Assembly (NCBI GenBank): GCA_029216955.1
Contig: JANAVB010029819.1
Location: 39,651,049-39,715,048, forward strand
DNA: 64,000 bases
Direction of reading: 5' to 3'
Origin: Iris pallida
Lineage: Eukaryota > Streptophyta > Magnoliopsida > Asparagales > Iridaceae
This document shows, piece after piece, positions 13,010-25,060 of the stretch (the first letter of the stretch is position 1; each line of letters opens with the position of its first letter). The notes beneath the pieces were generated by a model that was not told the origin of the DNA, made no database searches, and saw only the letters and a program-made list of their open reading frames with translations. The translations under genes and the position numbers were made by a program.

Positions 13010-14336
13010 ATGGGCCACCATAAAAATTTAGAAGATCCACTCCTGATAATCGAACATGAGTATGTAGCCAAACCCAGCCTATGTCACGATATCAGCAGTC
13101 GAATGTTATCCAGTAACACACAAAAAATCCTCCACATATACAAGACATGCTCCGCCACAACACAGATCAAAAAAATAAGATTATGATAGGTAATGAAATA
13201 ATAAGATCCAAATCCAACAGGAGAGAGACAAAATCCAGAATAATAATATGGTCCATACGAAGACAAATCTGGGCCAACTATGAAAGTAAACTAAATCATA
13301 CTAAAATATAAATCTAGATCCCTCCAGAGATCGATCATGGCTCCTAAGTCTCGGTACCAACATCGTCAACACCACCCTCTGATAGTCCATAATAAGAAGA
13401 ATATAGATAGTCATCATCCTCTCCTATATTGTCAACAATCTAGCCAGAAAAGGAGCAAAGTACAATTGTATTATAATTAATATAATCAACACAAAATAAG
13501 CTAGAATGATAAAAAATAGTAATAATAAAGAACAGGTAATGAACTAGCAGTATATAAACTATATGAGAACAATAATCATGAACAAGTAAACTACAAGAAA
13601 AAAAACATGCAAATACAAGAACTGTACAATAATTATGAACAATGGAAATATACAGTGTGTATGAAATACCTTTCGATATATGAACGATTGCTAATACGGC
13701 ATATCATATAAATGGCTATCCACATTTTTAAGGTACAACTAACTCATTCGTGAAGTGTATGACTTAGCTATCCACATTAAACATTAATTGGGTTTGTTCA
13801 TATATCTATGGAGAATTTTGCCTCCCAACTCACTAAACAACAATAACGAGTAATGACACAATAAGTCTATCGTGTCACCATCGTGTCTCAACCGGATACC
13901 AACTGAACACACACTAAAGAAATCATTATAATGTACTAAAAATATAATACAAATATTGTGCCTGAACTCTTGAACGAACCATTTTCATTAGTTGAGGACA
14001 AGAGAAACTTTGATCTAGAAGCTTTCAACCCATATCACACCATCTTACCATGAACCGTGCACAAAAATCATAAGTTAATTCTAAGATTCTAATTCTAAAA
14101 TCATAGAATACTGGCTAATGGGTTTACCAATCTATTATTATTAAATTCTAAAATAAATTATCTAAAAAAATACTTTTATCTAACTATAATCTAAATATAA
14201 TTTAGATAAGGAATTTTGGTTACGAAAAGTCACGGTTCCAATTTTGGAATTCATGGCATACAAATTGAGGCGTATTGTTGACTAACTGGTCAAACGTTAT
14301 GAACTCAATTATTTTAGGATACATATTGGTAGATTT
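13010..14336. repeat. 1.3 kb direct repeat, copy 2, cut by a solo LTR
   Basis: It is the partner of 10101-11430. It ends exactly where the outer solo LTR begins: TTGGTAGATTT is followed by TGTAACTACC here, but by CAGTGCCACG in copy 1. Copy 1 therefore shows what the uninterrupted sequence may have looked like. Confidence 0.75.
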
Positions 14337-14875
14337 TGTAACTACCTCGATTTCAAAAATTCTACCTTAAAAATTTTGAACTAATTTTGGTAAATTAAAA
14401 TTCGTTTCTTAAATTTGGAATTATGCTTTGATATCAAGTCACTATTTTCGAAATCCTTTTATTGATTTAATTTTAAAATCCTAATTATTATTATCCATTT
14501 TTTTTACTAAACTTTAAGCTATTATTAATTTTGAAGGACTATTTACTGATGAGCTGAAATTATATTTGTACTAATTGGTTCCTAAATTGCCTACCAAGCC
14601 TTGAGCTTGGATTGTGGGCCTGTAGGTATATGATTGGAGAGTGATTAACTATTGAGTTAGCTATCTAGTCATAATTACTTTAGTTATTTAATTAAAAAAA
14701 TTAGTTAGAAGAGTATTTGTTAATTAATTTGTGATTAGTTATATTTGATTAGCTAGTTGCTAAATATTGATTTGTTACTAATAAAGTAATTGGTTAGTAA
14801 TTAGTTAGAGTTGGTTATGGTTAGTTAATAGCCTCCCTTACCAACCCCTAGATCTACCACTATTACTAGTGCCAC

Positions 14876-17800
14876 TGTAACGCCCCAGTCCCAAAATACG
14901 TAGGACTAGGAACGTAGACATGCCAGCCGCATATATACGAGATATACTCCAATATATGAAAATCTCGAATGTACACATAAGTTATTTTATGAAATATAAT
15001 AACAGACAGTCACAGGTAAAAGCTAAATCTCATCCACAGAATATAAAGAAAAATGGTATCTCATGAATCAAAGTAAATGTCAAAATATAACTGTTGGCGG
15101 GGCGGAGACAAATCCACTATCATCACTAAAATAAACTGAAAGGAAATAGAGTCCAACCTCTAAGATAAATAAAATAATTAATGATGACTAAATAGGCTCC
15201 TCGACCCAATAGGGACAGCTGTGATCAGAAGGTACAACTTGCTCGAACGTGAAGGATGAGTCCATAGCGGAGCCATACTCCTGCGGAAAGTCCTGCACAC
15301 CTATACCTGGAGAGATCACCAGGTCCTCAGAGGGACGTAACAAGATACAAAAAGAACATGCCATATAACTGAATAATTATTGCTCAAATAAATAAGTCAA
15401 TTGAATTATAACATGGTCCAATACACACCTACTGAACTAGCTTACCATCCCTCCAACCAAAAAAGGACAGGAGATGGTAAACTAATTCACGATGACGTAT
15501 CTTTCCATGCTATGAATCCAATATGGTACCCGGACCCCAACAAGGTTCAATACCTTCTCATCGGAGTAGTAAGCCGCACCTACAACCAAACAAGGACAAG
15601 ATGCGGCAAACTAATCCGTGACAAGTTATTGTTCCAAGCCACGGTCAGATACAAGTACCCAAACCAAAAGTACTCGTACCTAACGGATAAAGGTGCCTAA
15701 CCGTTCTAAGTGATATGTAGTTAAGAACAATCCTTTCTACGTATGGGCCCTGGCTAAATAGGATCGACATAGTCCCCCTAGGGCACCAGAGGCCCCATCA
15801 GTAAGAGCATGACGTTTCGCAGAATCGTCAGTGGCCGTCAGTAATCATGGGTCATCACCCCGTATCTTCGACGGAGAGTCCGGGTCACAAGGGAACTGCA
15901 TCGAAGCCCATACGCTAAGGAATTGTCCTCCCCGCCCAATGCCTACTGTGTTGTATCCACAACACAAACCACTATAACCGCTAAGTCAAACTTGCATGCA
16001 ATCTCTATTAGCGGTTATTCCTATCGTACGGCTTGTACATACTGGTGGCCAGCTAATCACGCACTTCCGTGTCCTACATACGACACACAACTTCGTGGTA
16101 CAACGTGTCAAGGCTAATGAATGAAACACACAAGGTGGTCCCTTAAATCTAGGTTTAATGTGAAAAAAATAATACATAGCAGGAAATATAAATGAACAGT
16201 AAGTTCTAACAGGTTATGCCATGTATCACAGTTTATTTTGCATAAAGAAAATAAATAATGCATAAAATATGAGCTAAAATAAATAAACAGCAAATGGCAA
16301 GATGTCTTGCCTGATGTCCGAGTGAGGTAAGATGATGTCCTGGCGATGAATCAACAACAGCGCACAAAGAGGAAGGTGTAGGAACAACTTCAGATGCTAA
16401 AAATAGTCTATTATCTAATTATAATTAATACTGCACCTATTATATTTATTTAATAAATTCTGAAGTTAGGATATGGTATAGGTTTTCGTATTAGCTTTCC
16501 GAAAAACTAAATGGATCGCATTTTCGTTTCCGGAATCTCCCGAAATTGCAAAAATACTGAAACACGTTTATTTTTGGGACACTAGATACTCAAACAGTTT
16601 TGTAGAAATCTACAGAACGAATTTTGTCTATTAAAATATGTTTTTGGAAACCTTACCTCGATACGCTTTTTCTAAAAAAAACTGGAGGCAAAACGGAGTT
16701 CGGAGTTAGGAGATATCGTCGTTTCAAGTTGCTCTTGCTGCTAAAAAGCGGGACTGAATTCTAATGACGAATTTTAGAGTTTCTATTGGACTAAAAATAA
16801 TTTTGAATTATGGCGGATAGAAGGGGGATGTATTGGGTTTATATAGGTATTATTTCAGATTTATCTCCTAAATTAGATAGGATTTGATTTAAATAAAAAA
16901 ATGATCTAATTAATGCTAGATATTATTCCAATAGAATATAAATTTCTAATGGATAAATCTTCCCATAAATTTAAATCAAATAAATTATTTAAAATAAATC
17001 AATTTGATTGCAATCTTTTAAATGATCACCATAATAAATTTAAGTATTATTCTATATTATCAAATAATTTAATTCATATGAATCCAAATCCAAATCAAAC
17101 TAACATAATAACTTTAAAATAATATCTAATATTTATCAAAATAATTTAAATCAAATAATAAATAAATTATTTAATCAAATAATATTTCAAATCTAGATTA
17201 GACAAATCGTAATGCTCCAATTAGTCATCGCAAATATTTTAAACAATATTTAAATTATCAACATAATTTAAAGTATAGTTGATAACCATCAAGATAAATT
17301 CAAATATAATCAAATAACGATTAACATATCAAAATAATACTCGATGTCATCAAATATTATAAAACTTACTTTTATAAATCCAAATCATTATTTAAAAATA
17401 AATAGACAAAAAAAACCTTTTATCGCTCAAATTTTTTTTTAAAACCAATTTTTAGAAGACCAAAAATAATAAAAACATATTTTATATTTCAAATAAAAAA
17501 TCGAGAACATTTTTTTTAGAAACATTATTTCAAACCATTAATTTAAAACTAGTTTTTTGGTAACAAAAGTAATCACAAAATATCTTTTACAAAATTTCTA
17601 CGAAAATTACTTTTAAACATGAAATTAAAATATATAGATATAATTTAAAAAATAATAATTTCGGGAAGATGAGTTACAAATCTACCCACCTTTGAAAATT
17701 TGTGTACTCGAAATTTAAGGACTACTAGGATAGACGAACTTGGTTAATCGGCAAAAGGATAGTAAGAATTTGTGATAAGAGAAAATAGATGGAAGGGAAA

Positions 17801-18635
17801 AGAGAATTTTTTTAATGAAACATTAATCAATTTGGATGAAAAATAGAAAAAGTGAATGGATATGGCTTGATGTGCACGGACATGATGCACAAACACATTT
17901 GTAGGTGAAAAAATTAATGGAATAGAGAATAATGAGCCTCTCCTTATATAGGAGGTGGAAGCTACTATTTAGATAAGGATTATGATAGTTGCAAATCCCT
18001 TTAGATAGTTCCTCTATTTATTTTAAATCAAATTCAATAAATTTTAATCCAAATCTAATCAATTTAAATCTAATTAAATTCCATCCTTTAGTTTAAAATC
18101 AATCAAATTTCAAATATATATATTAATTTAACTATTTAAATAAATCCATAAAATTAAATTAAGATTTAAATTGCCATAATAATTTCAAAATATATTTTCC
18201 AAAATAGTAATAATAATAATTTTGAAAATTACATTATTATTTAAAAATAAACTAATAAATAATTACGAAATATATATGTATGTCCAAATAATATTTACAT
18301 AAATATACTTTTCTAATATACCATTTTATAGGAAAATTATTTATTATTATATCTGTATAAATGAAAGGCTTTTCAAAATTAAAATCATAAACTTGAAAAT
18401 TTAGGCACGATAGCTAAAAATAATTATTATCTATATTATTTCGAAACTATAAAAATAGGAAAAAAATATTTTTCAAAAATATGTACGCTCGTACATAGTC
18501 GTACTAGTCGAGCAATTACGAAAAATAAAATTTTGCGCGCGACATACAATGCAACTACGCGATGTACAATATACAAAAATAATAAATTAGTATCAAATTT
18601 ATTTTAAAAAATAGTAGAAATTTAGAGATTTTACA
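14876..18635 (-). mobile_element. Inner solo LTR, 3.76 kb, with perfect target duplication
   Basis: The plus strand reads TGTAACGCCCCAGTCCC at the left end and GAGATTTTACA at the right end; read on the minus strand these are TGTAAAATC and GGGGCGTTACA. It is flanked by identical GCCAC at 14871-14875 and 18636-18640. Two TATA-like boxes (near 16848 and 17950) read better on the minus strand, which is why that orientation is given. No gag or pol is present. It lies inside the outer solo LTR and is therefore the younger insertion. Confidence 0.9.
15440..15690. repeat. Two direct copies of about 127 bp inside the inner solo LTR
   Basis: CAACCAAAAAAGGACAGGAG...GGTAAACTAATTC near 15457 is echoed by CAACCAAACAAGGACAAGATG...GGCAAACTAATCC near 15583. 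Such short duplications are common in long gypsy LTRs. Confidence 0.6.
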
Positions 18636-19529
18636 GCCACTCTAAACTTGAGGAATACTCCACTCCCTTTCTATAGAATATTGGGACTCCCAATATTATA
18701 TTATAGAATAATTCTAAATTTTACTCTCTCTTGCTCTCTCTTTTTGCTGCTTTCCTTGTCGATCGGCTGAGCACCACTATCCCGGCCATCTCCGGTCGTT
18801 GCTCTCGAGTCTCCACCACCATAATAGTGCATTCGATCCCCACTCCACTACGAAACCCAATGCCAGCCACCATCATTTTCGGTCTCTGTTACTGATCTTC
18901 CCATCGTCACCACCCAATACCACTGCCGGCCAACTCCTAAAATCTAGCTAAGCAGCCATGACACCACCACAATTCAACCTTCGTGAGCCCAACATCAATA
19001 AACACCACCATCATCATCTCACCATCACCCCAAAAGCTCACCATAATAAAACACACAAAATCGGTCACCCAGTCCCCTACTCAAACCATCCTAGCTACAG
19101 TCATAACCACCATTCAAGGCCAATCGAGCCAATGCCCGTAGCCGCCTAGGATTTTCCTCTGCCGAATCGACCATATCCATGCCCTTGTGTCAGATCAGAG
19201 CTGCAACGACTGTGAGGACCACCGAGTCCTCGAGTCTACACCGGCCAGGCCAGACCTAGTCATGCCTTCCTCTATCGATGGGTGGGTCCTTCGACGTTCA
19301 AGACAAGCGCCTCCTGGTTCTCCAGCGATGATCGCAAAGACCACCATCGTCGCCTCAGTGAGAGCACTCTCCACCCTCGAATCTGTAGCCATCTCACCGC
19401 CACCTGTGCCACCATTTTGCCACCAAGACTACTGGTAAGCCCTCTCGTTCACTCTTTTTCTCCTCCGTACTATTATTATGGTTGATCGACCGACTGTTAT
19501 CTCTCTCTTCTGAGAAGAGATGGATTATG

Positions 19530-19800
19530 GGTTTTAACCCATTCAATTGGATCCTGGGCTTAAGGCCCAATGATGATTTTTTTTGGCTAGGTTTAAATTC
19601 AACTCTGTTTTGGGCTTAGGCTTCAGCCCATTTTCACTGATGTCTAATTAATGTAATTTGGATCTGTAGATTTGGGATTAACCCAATATCTATTGGTCTG
19701 GGCTTCAAGCCCAAATGCTTAAATTGTTTCTTCTATTGATTCGAGCTGGGCCATAGCCCAATGACACAGTGACAATGAAGTAGGGCTGGGCTAGTTAGTT
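19530..19800. repeat. Cluster of GGGCTT/AAGCCCA palindromes in the outer LTR
   Basis: At least five near-palindromic groups occur in 270 bp: TGGGCTTAAGGCCCA, TGGGCTTAGGCTTCAGCCCA, TGGGCTTCAAGCCCA and CTGGGCCATAGCCCA among them. GGCCCA/TGGGCC is a known plant promoter element (site II / TCP-binding core), so a regulatory role is possible but unproven. Confidence 0.5.
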
Positions 19801-22134
19801 CAAAATTAAAATTTTAATATTATTACTCTCAGATTAGTATCTAATTAGGTATTTAGTGATAATTCCTTTAGTAAATAATGAGTAAAGCTAGATAATTTAA
19901 TTAGCTTCAACTATATTTTAGATAAAAAAATATTTGTTTTAGTCTAACATGTTATAGTTAAAACTATTTTCTTAATATCTTACTAATATAAAGTTTACTA
20001 TTATGTTTATCAAAAACCTTAAATTGCTATAATTAGTATTTTGAATAAACTATTTTGCCAAGTGATATATTTCTAGTAGCTATATTATAGATAATCATTA
20101 GTGACATATCTTGTAAGCAAGAATTTAAAAAATACTATTGTTTTACTCTAAAATGTCTTTCAAGAAAAAGAATATCTATTTTGCTATATGCTAGAACTTA
20201 AGAATATTTTAGCTATTTAGTTATATTATTTTCTTGCTAGCTAGTATATATGTATATGGATAGCTAGTTAGCAAACAGATAGGTATATGCCATTATTTAG
20301 ATTCTGACATATTCTCGCCCTATTCTAGGTGGGCATAATGATAGATTTGATTGCAAGGACAAAGGAAAGTACACTGACTTGAACTCCTTACTTTGTATTT
20401 CTATCTTGCTTCATGTTCTCATATTGCACATGTTGTACTCATGATTGGTTATGTGCTTCTGGTTCTGGTGCTCATCATATTCTTGTTCTTTACTTGTACA
20501 TTGGTGGAGGAAAAATACTACAGATAAGTGACCAAACCCAAACATTAGTTAGGCATTGTATAATAGCTTAGGTCTCACATCGTGCACATAGGACTCTAAG
20601 CCATATCATTATTCATATGCTTACTCCAGTCGGTCATATAATCTAGTAGTTATTTCAAATTTATGATTGCATTGACTGTCTTGTTCATTATTCCAGTTCT
20701 TGTACTATACTTTATATTGCATGGTAGTTCATATCTTTACTTATGCATTTCAGTTTACTTTGTATAGTTTTTCTTATTAGGATTGTACTTTACACCTTTC
20801 ATGACTGGATACGTTGTAGGTTTATTTGAGGATATTGTACCACTTTTATGGACTAGAGCTTTAGGCCATAGTGAGTATGATGACATAATTCAGGACATAG
20901 GATTTGCAGAGATCTAGCCTAGTTGATTTCTTAGATTGTTCTAGAGATTTTACCTTGTATATTTTTATTAAGATTCCAGAGTTGTATATTTTTATTACCG
21001 GATTTGTCTTTGGATGATCTTGTGATCTCTCTGGAGTGTTATAGATGTTGTGGTATTTTATATTATCTGGTGACTTAGAGTTTTTCTTAGACTTCTACAG
21101 GTTACTGTGTTGCGTCTTCCAACGTAGCCTGGGCGTATCTAATTTTTTGGGAGCGGGTCATGACATATTTTTAGTGGTGGTCCATACAGGTCTCTCCTAA
21201 TGGTACTTAGGCTATAGAGTATTATTGGAAAATCTGCGAAACTAAGAAAAACTCATCATAGCATAGGATCGGGAGAAAAGGTTATGGTAATAGTTTTACT
21301 AAGTTTGCTTATAGTTGAGGCCATATTTAACCAGTTTAATATTTTTTAGGATAGTTCAGACATGCAACACCGAGATTGTTGATTCCCTGCACTTGAGGCT
21401 TCCAAGCTTATTATCTAAATATTTTGCTAGTAGAAATATTTAATTATTAATATTTGATCCTTCCATAGATTTTCTCTTAGCACCTAGTTTTCCTAAAAAC
21501 TTTCTTGTTTTCTATTCGAGACTTTGTTTCCTATTCGAATTCGTAGTCTCCTTGTCTTACTGCTTGTCTCTTATACAAATCCTTGTTTTTTAGAGAGCAG
21601 ATAACTTCACTTTCTATCATGATTAGGATATAGAACTCGTGAATTGTCATAAAACTACTTTAAAATTCCTATGGATAAAGCTGAGAGAGTATTCAATGAC
21701 CTACTATGACGTAGCAGATGCGTACTGCAGTCATTTATCTAGATTATGGAGACCGCAGGTTCACTGTAGCTAGCTGCACACTGGCGAGGCATGGGCTCTA
21801 AGTCTAAGTAATTTGAGGTATTCATAGATTCTCGGATATTATTGAGGCTATATCCTAAAATCATAAATAATTTTGATCTCTTGAGTTGTTCCGACAATAA
21901 TGGATAAAGTTGGTAGAAAGATTCGATAATTTATCATTATTTGAGTTATTGAGCCAAAGGTTTACTGCAGTCAGATGTACACTACACTAGCGGGGCGTAA
22001 ACTCTTGGAAAAGTGATTTCGGATATGTATGGTTTTTGGATACTATTGAGACTATATCCATGTTATATACTGTGGTAAGAATGCCTTAAACGCCTTAATG
22101 AATTCTCAGGCAGAGTGAATGTCGGGTGTGCATT

Positions 22135-22610
22135 ACAAGAAGCATGGTAGCGCAGCACTACAAGGAGTGTAACTCCATGCTACAGTAGGGTGACTCCACC
22201 ATAAGGTTCCCAGTTAGGGAAAATGTCTCGATTTTTTGAGACAAGTCACAGCGGGCATAACACCGTAAATAGGCAGGTAGCCTAATGCTGTATGATAAAA
22301 TTAAAAATAGGTAGACAACACTACAAAGGGGAGGAGATCTCCATGTTACGGTGGCACGACACTACAATGATGTACCCAGATAGGGGTAAGCCTCGGCCTT
22401 GCAAGCCATGTCGTTGCGGTGTAACACCGCAAGGGATCCTACGGCTTCATGCTGGATAGTATGGCACTACAAAGAGGCTGTAACCAATGCTACAGTAGTA
22501 TGAGACTACGATGAGGTTTCCGGGTAGGGATAATGCCTCGGCTTTAGGCCATGTCATAGCGGCATAGCACCGCATGGAAAGCACAAGGCTTCATGTCATG
22601 TCTCTTTAAT
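22135..22610 (+). repeat. Three tandem repeats ahead of the PPT
   Basis: Units begin at about 22156, 22318 and 22464, each starting CACTACAA and containing a CATGCTACAGTA-like box, a CCTCGGC..TT box and a CATGTC.T.GCGG..TAACACCG box. The period is about 146-162 bp. The same module occurs in element 2 on the other strand. Confidence 0.8.
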
Positions 22611-22920
22611 AAAGAACTAACATATAGTGTATGGACAGAGATAGCAAGTCGTCTCTTAAGGGTAAACGTATAGATGCCAAAAATTATACACTGAAACCAG
22701 GCTGGCACAGGGCCTTTAATGTGCAGTCAGAAGCACAGGTAACTACATTTTGTGAGTGGGAATAATTACAGCTATGATGCAGAATTCAAGACGTAGTCCA
22801 TTCTTGTATCATACGTTGTTCAACCCATGCGGGAAGATTCAAGTCGTCAGCGACATCTATCATAATACAGAATAGATAGTTACTGTGGAGAATGCTTAAC
22901 CCTATACATATATTGAGATA

Positions 22921-22930
22921 TGTGGGGGAT
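22921..22930 (+). promoter_or_regulatory. Polypurine tract
   Basis: TGTGGGGGAT directly precedes the LTR start TGTTGGAG, as expected for a copia plus-strand primer site. Confidence 0.75.
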
Positions 22931-24137
22931 TGTTGGAGTTTTTTCTTGACTTGTAGAGAGCTTGCTCTCAACAAGCCATGTAAGTTTAGTCCCACATTGG
23001 CTAGAAAAACTCATGGGTACCTCAATATCGCTCCTCTTGAGGAGTAGAGAGATGCACATGAGGTGGTGACCCTAAGGAGGGGACCATGTGGGTGATTTTA
23101 CATGGAGGTAAGGATAAGACACCTATTAAAAGCATTCATGCTTTTTGGCCAAGCTCAATTTAATTCCATAGGGGCTTAGCAACTCAGGCACATGGGCCCA
23201 TGAGGCGTAATGTAGCATTTTATTGGCACACTTTGCACTTAGCTTATCAGCATCGTCACTATGCACACCAGTTCATGAGTCCAGATGGCGTGCCAGTTGG
23301 CGTGGCCAATTGGCACGGCCAGATAGCGCGCCAGTTGGCACGCAATTGGCACGTGTTGCGCGCGTGTTATGCAAGTGCGCGCGGGTGCGGTTTGCGCAGG
23401 TGCGCACTGGTGCGCGCGTGTTGCGCAAGTGTGTGCAGGTGCGGTTGGCGTAGGTGTGAACTGGTGCCCACGTATTGCACAAGTGCGCGTCGGTGCGATT
23501 GGCGCATGTGCGCACCTTGTGCAGTTGCGCATGCGCACATGAGCAATGGGCGCTTGGCGCACGCACACATTGTGCACAGTGGCGCAATATAGTGCTCGCG
23601 CGCAGTGGCGCTCTATGGCGTTGTTTTGCGCAGGACGGGGATGAACCATTTCATAACGTGCGATAACGGATCCGACAATTTCGGATCTGACATTCAAAAC
23701 GTCGTGCACGTTCCGATCTGGGCAGTTAGAGACTTATATATGAGTCTCTCTTCTCTCTCAGAAATTGGATCACTTCAAGAAATTTTCCACAGAAAGAAGA
23801 GAGAGCTCTTGCATCGGTGCCACTTGAAAATTCACATCTTTTCGAGGAGTCCGTCCGTGAGCAGATTGGCAGAGCGTTCCAGAGTTCTTTTGAACTTGCT
23901 GGTTCCTGGAAGCTGACCGTGTGGATGGATCTAGCTTCGAACGCCGTGTTCTAAACACCCCCAGCAGACTTTTTCCTATAACGAAAATCTTTTTAGATTA
24001 TTCGTTTGTCGCTATTACGAAAATCTTCTTAGATTTTTCGTTCCCAAAATCCTTCTAGGATTCTGTTTTGCACCTTTCTTGAAGTGCTGCAATCATCTCA
24101 CAAGAGTTTCTTCTGAAATCACGCCCAGGGACCAACA
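22931..24137 (+). repeat. 3' LTR of the plus-strand copia fragment (1207 bp)
   Basis: It starts TGTTGGAG and ends GGACCAACA, mutually inverted termini. Length agrees with the 1.16-1.18 kb LTRs of element 2, with which it shares the segment GAACTTGCTGGTTCCTGGAAG (about 23893) and the 23000-23180 stretch. A TATA-like box lies at 23732-23743 (CTTATATATGAG). Confidence 0.85.
23365..23526. repeat. GC-rich minisatellite, three 54-bp units
   Basis: Units start at 23365, 23419 and 23473, each with TGTTG/A.GCAAGTG followed by a GGTGCGGTTGGCGCAGGTG-like core. The period of 54 is divisible by three, so long open frames appear on both strands; these are a by-product of composition, not genes. Element 2 LTRs have a comparable GC-rich block (29800-30060 and 35880-36110). 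Confidence 0.85.
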
Positions 24138-25060
24138 GTGCGTGCATGTTAATTTTAATATCATGTCATGTCATTTCTAAGGCAGGTAGCAACCATATCC
24201 AATGGCAACTTATACCAGTAATCTAGCTAGTATTAAAGGCTCATTTTACCAAATTTATTTTTTTTTAAAATAGTAATTCTTTTGTTATCGGATCCATATT
24301 GTATGGGTTGGGTTAACATGTGTCATGTCTATTAGACACATATTAATAGCATTCACAGTGAAGAGATTTCAAGTACTACATTTTGATTTTAGTCATATTT
24401 TGTAGCACTTGAAGGGTACAATGGACACTTGTCCATACTTAAACATTGCTAGAAAACCTAAAGACATTCCAAATTTGGAGCGTGTTGTAGCTCCTCTACA
24501 TTAATTTCTGAGCCCACAAATATTAACCATTTTTACCAAACAAGGAAGAAAAAAAGAAGAAAAAAAAAGAGGGAAGAAAAATCTTACCAAACAAGGAAAA
24601 AAAAAAGCGGGAGGATGTTATTTTGTCGTATTTGTTTGGAGTGTAACATTGTGTGCCAATATTAAGGAGATACTCCAAAAATAATAATTTATATAATTTT
24701 TAAATTTGAATATGTGTTTAGACTGTCTCCACTGTAGATGCTCTAAGGAACTAATAAATACATGTTCCATCATATTAATTAAAAAAAAAATTACATTTTT
24801 CTATATGCTTTTAAGAAGACCAATGTTCCATCACATTTTTACTATTTAATGTGACAAAGCATAGGTAATAGGTATTTATTAGTCCATGTTAAACATGTGT
24901 CAAATGACCCAATGTTAACACAATTCCTGTTATATTTATATGGAGCACACTTTCTGTTGTATATATATGTCACTAAAAGAAGAAGAAAAAAATCTCACTA
25001 GCTTGCTTGCCTCCCTTTTATTTATTTGTGGCATATGATCGATCTCAGCTAGCTAGCGAG
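24138..25060. other. 3' flank of the oxidase gene, no gene seen
   Basis: AT-rich, with A-rich runs at 24545-24610. GGGTTAACATGTGTCA near 24310 is loosely mirrored by TGACCCAATGTTAAC near 24905, but terminal repeats could not be established. The gene's 3' untranslated region should lie just left of 25061. Confidence 0.5.

Larger units (their letters stand above)
14337..21165 (+). mobile_element. Outer solo LTR (Ty3/gypsy-type), interrupted
   Basis: It starts TGTAACTACCTCG at 14337 and ends GAGCGGGTCATGACA at 21165. The flanks GATTT (14332-14336) and TATTT (21166-21170) differ at one base, consistent with an old 5 bp target duplication. No PBS follows the end, so it stands alone. Without the inner insertion (14876-18640) it is about 3.06 kb, within the range of Tekay/Del-type LTRs. 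Its right part holds a C-rich leader (18720-19440) with many Pro/His-coding triplets that is unlikely to be a gene. The remainder, 19800-21165, is AT-rich and non-coding. Confidence 0.7.
21166..24137 (+). mobile_element. 3' part of a plus-strand copia element (relative of element 2)
   Basis: No coding part remains. The region holds a 3' untranslated stretch with tandem repeats, a PPT and a complete LTR. It matches the reverse complement of 30180-31200 in element 2, for example GGCTGG....TTTAATGTGCAG.CAGAAGCACA at 22702. Its 5' limit is unclear. At 21753-21852 and 21959-22050 there is a further direct repeat ending ATTGAG.CTATATCC. Confidence 0.75.

Noticed and set aside
18958..19485. Pro/His/Ser-rich frames in the C-rich leader
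   Set aside because: Inside the outer solo LTR, with no conserved domain; codon content reflects CCA/CAC repeats.
23200..23709. Overlapping frames up to 156 codons on both strands
   Set aside because: They follow from the 54-bp GC-rich minisatellite whose period is a multiple of three; residues are simple Ala/Arg/Cys/His repeats.
24300..24920. MITE-like inverted motif around GTTAACATGTGTCA
   Set aside because: The arms match poorly beyond 14-15 bases and no target duplication can be defined.
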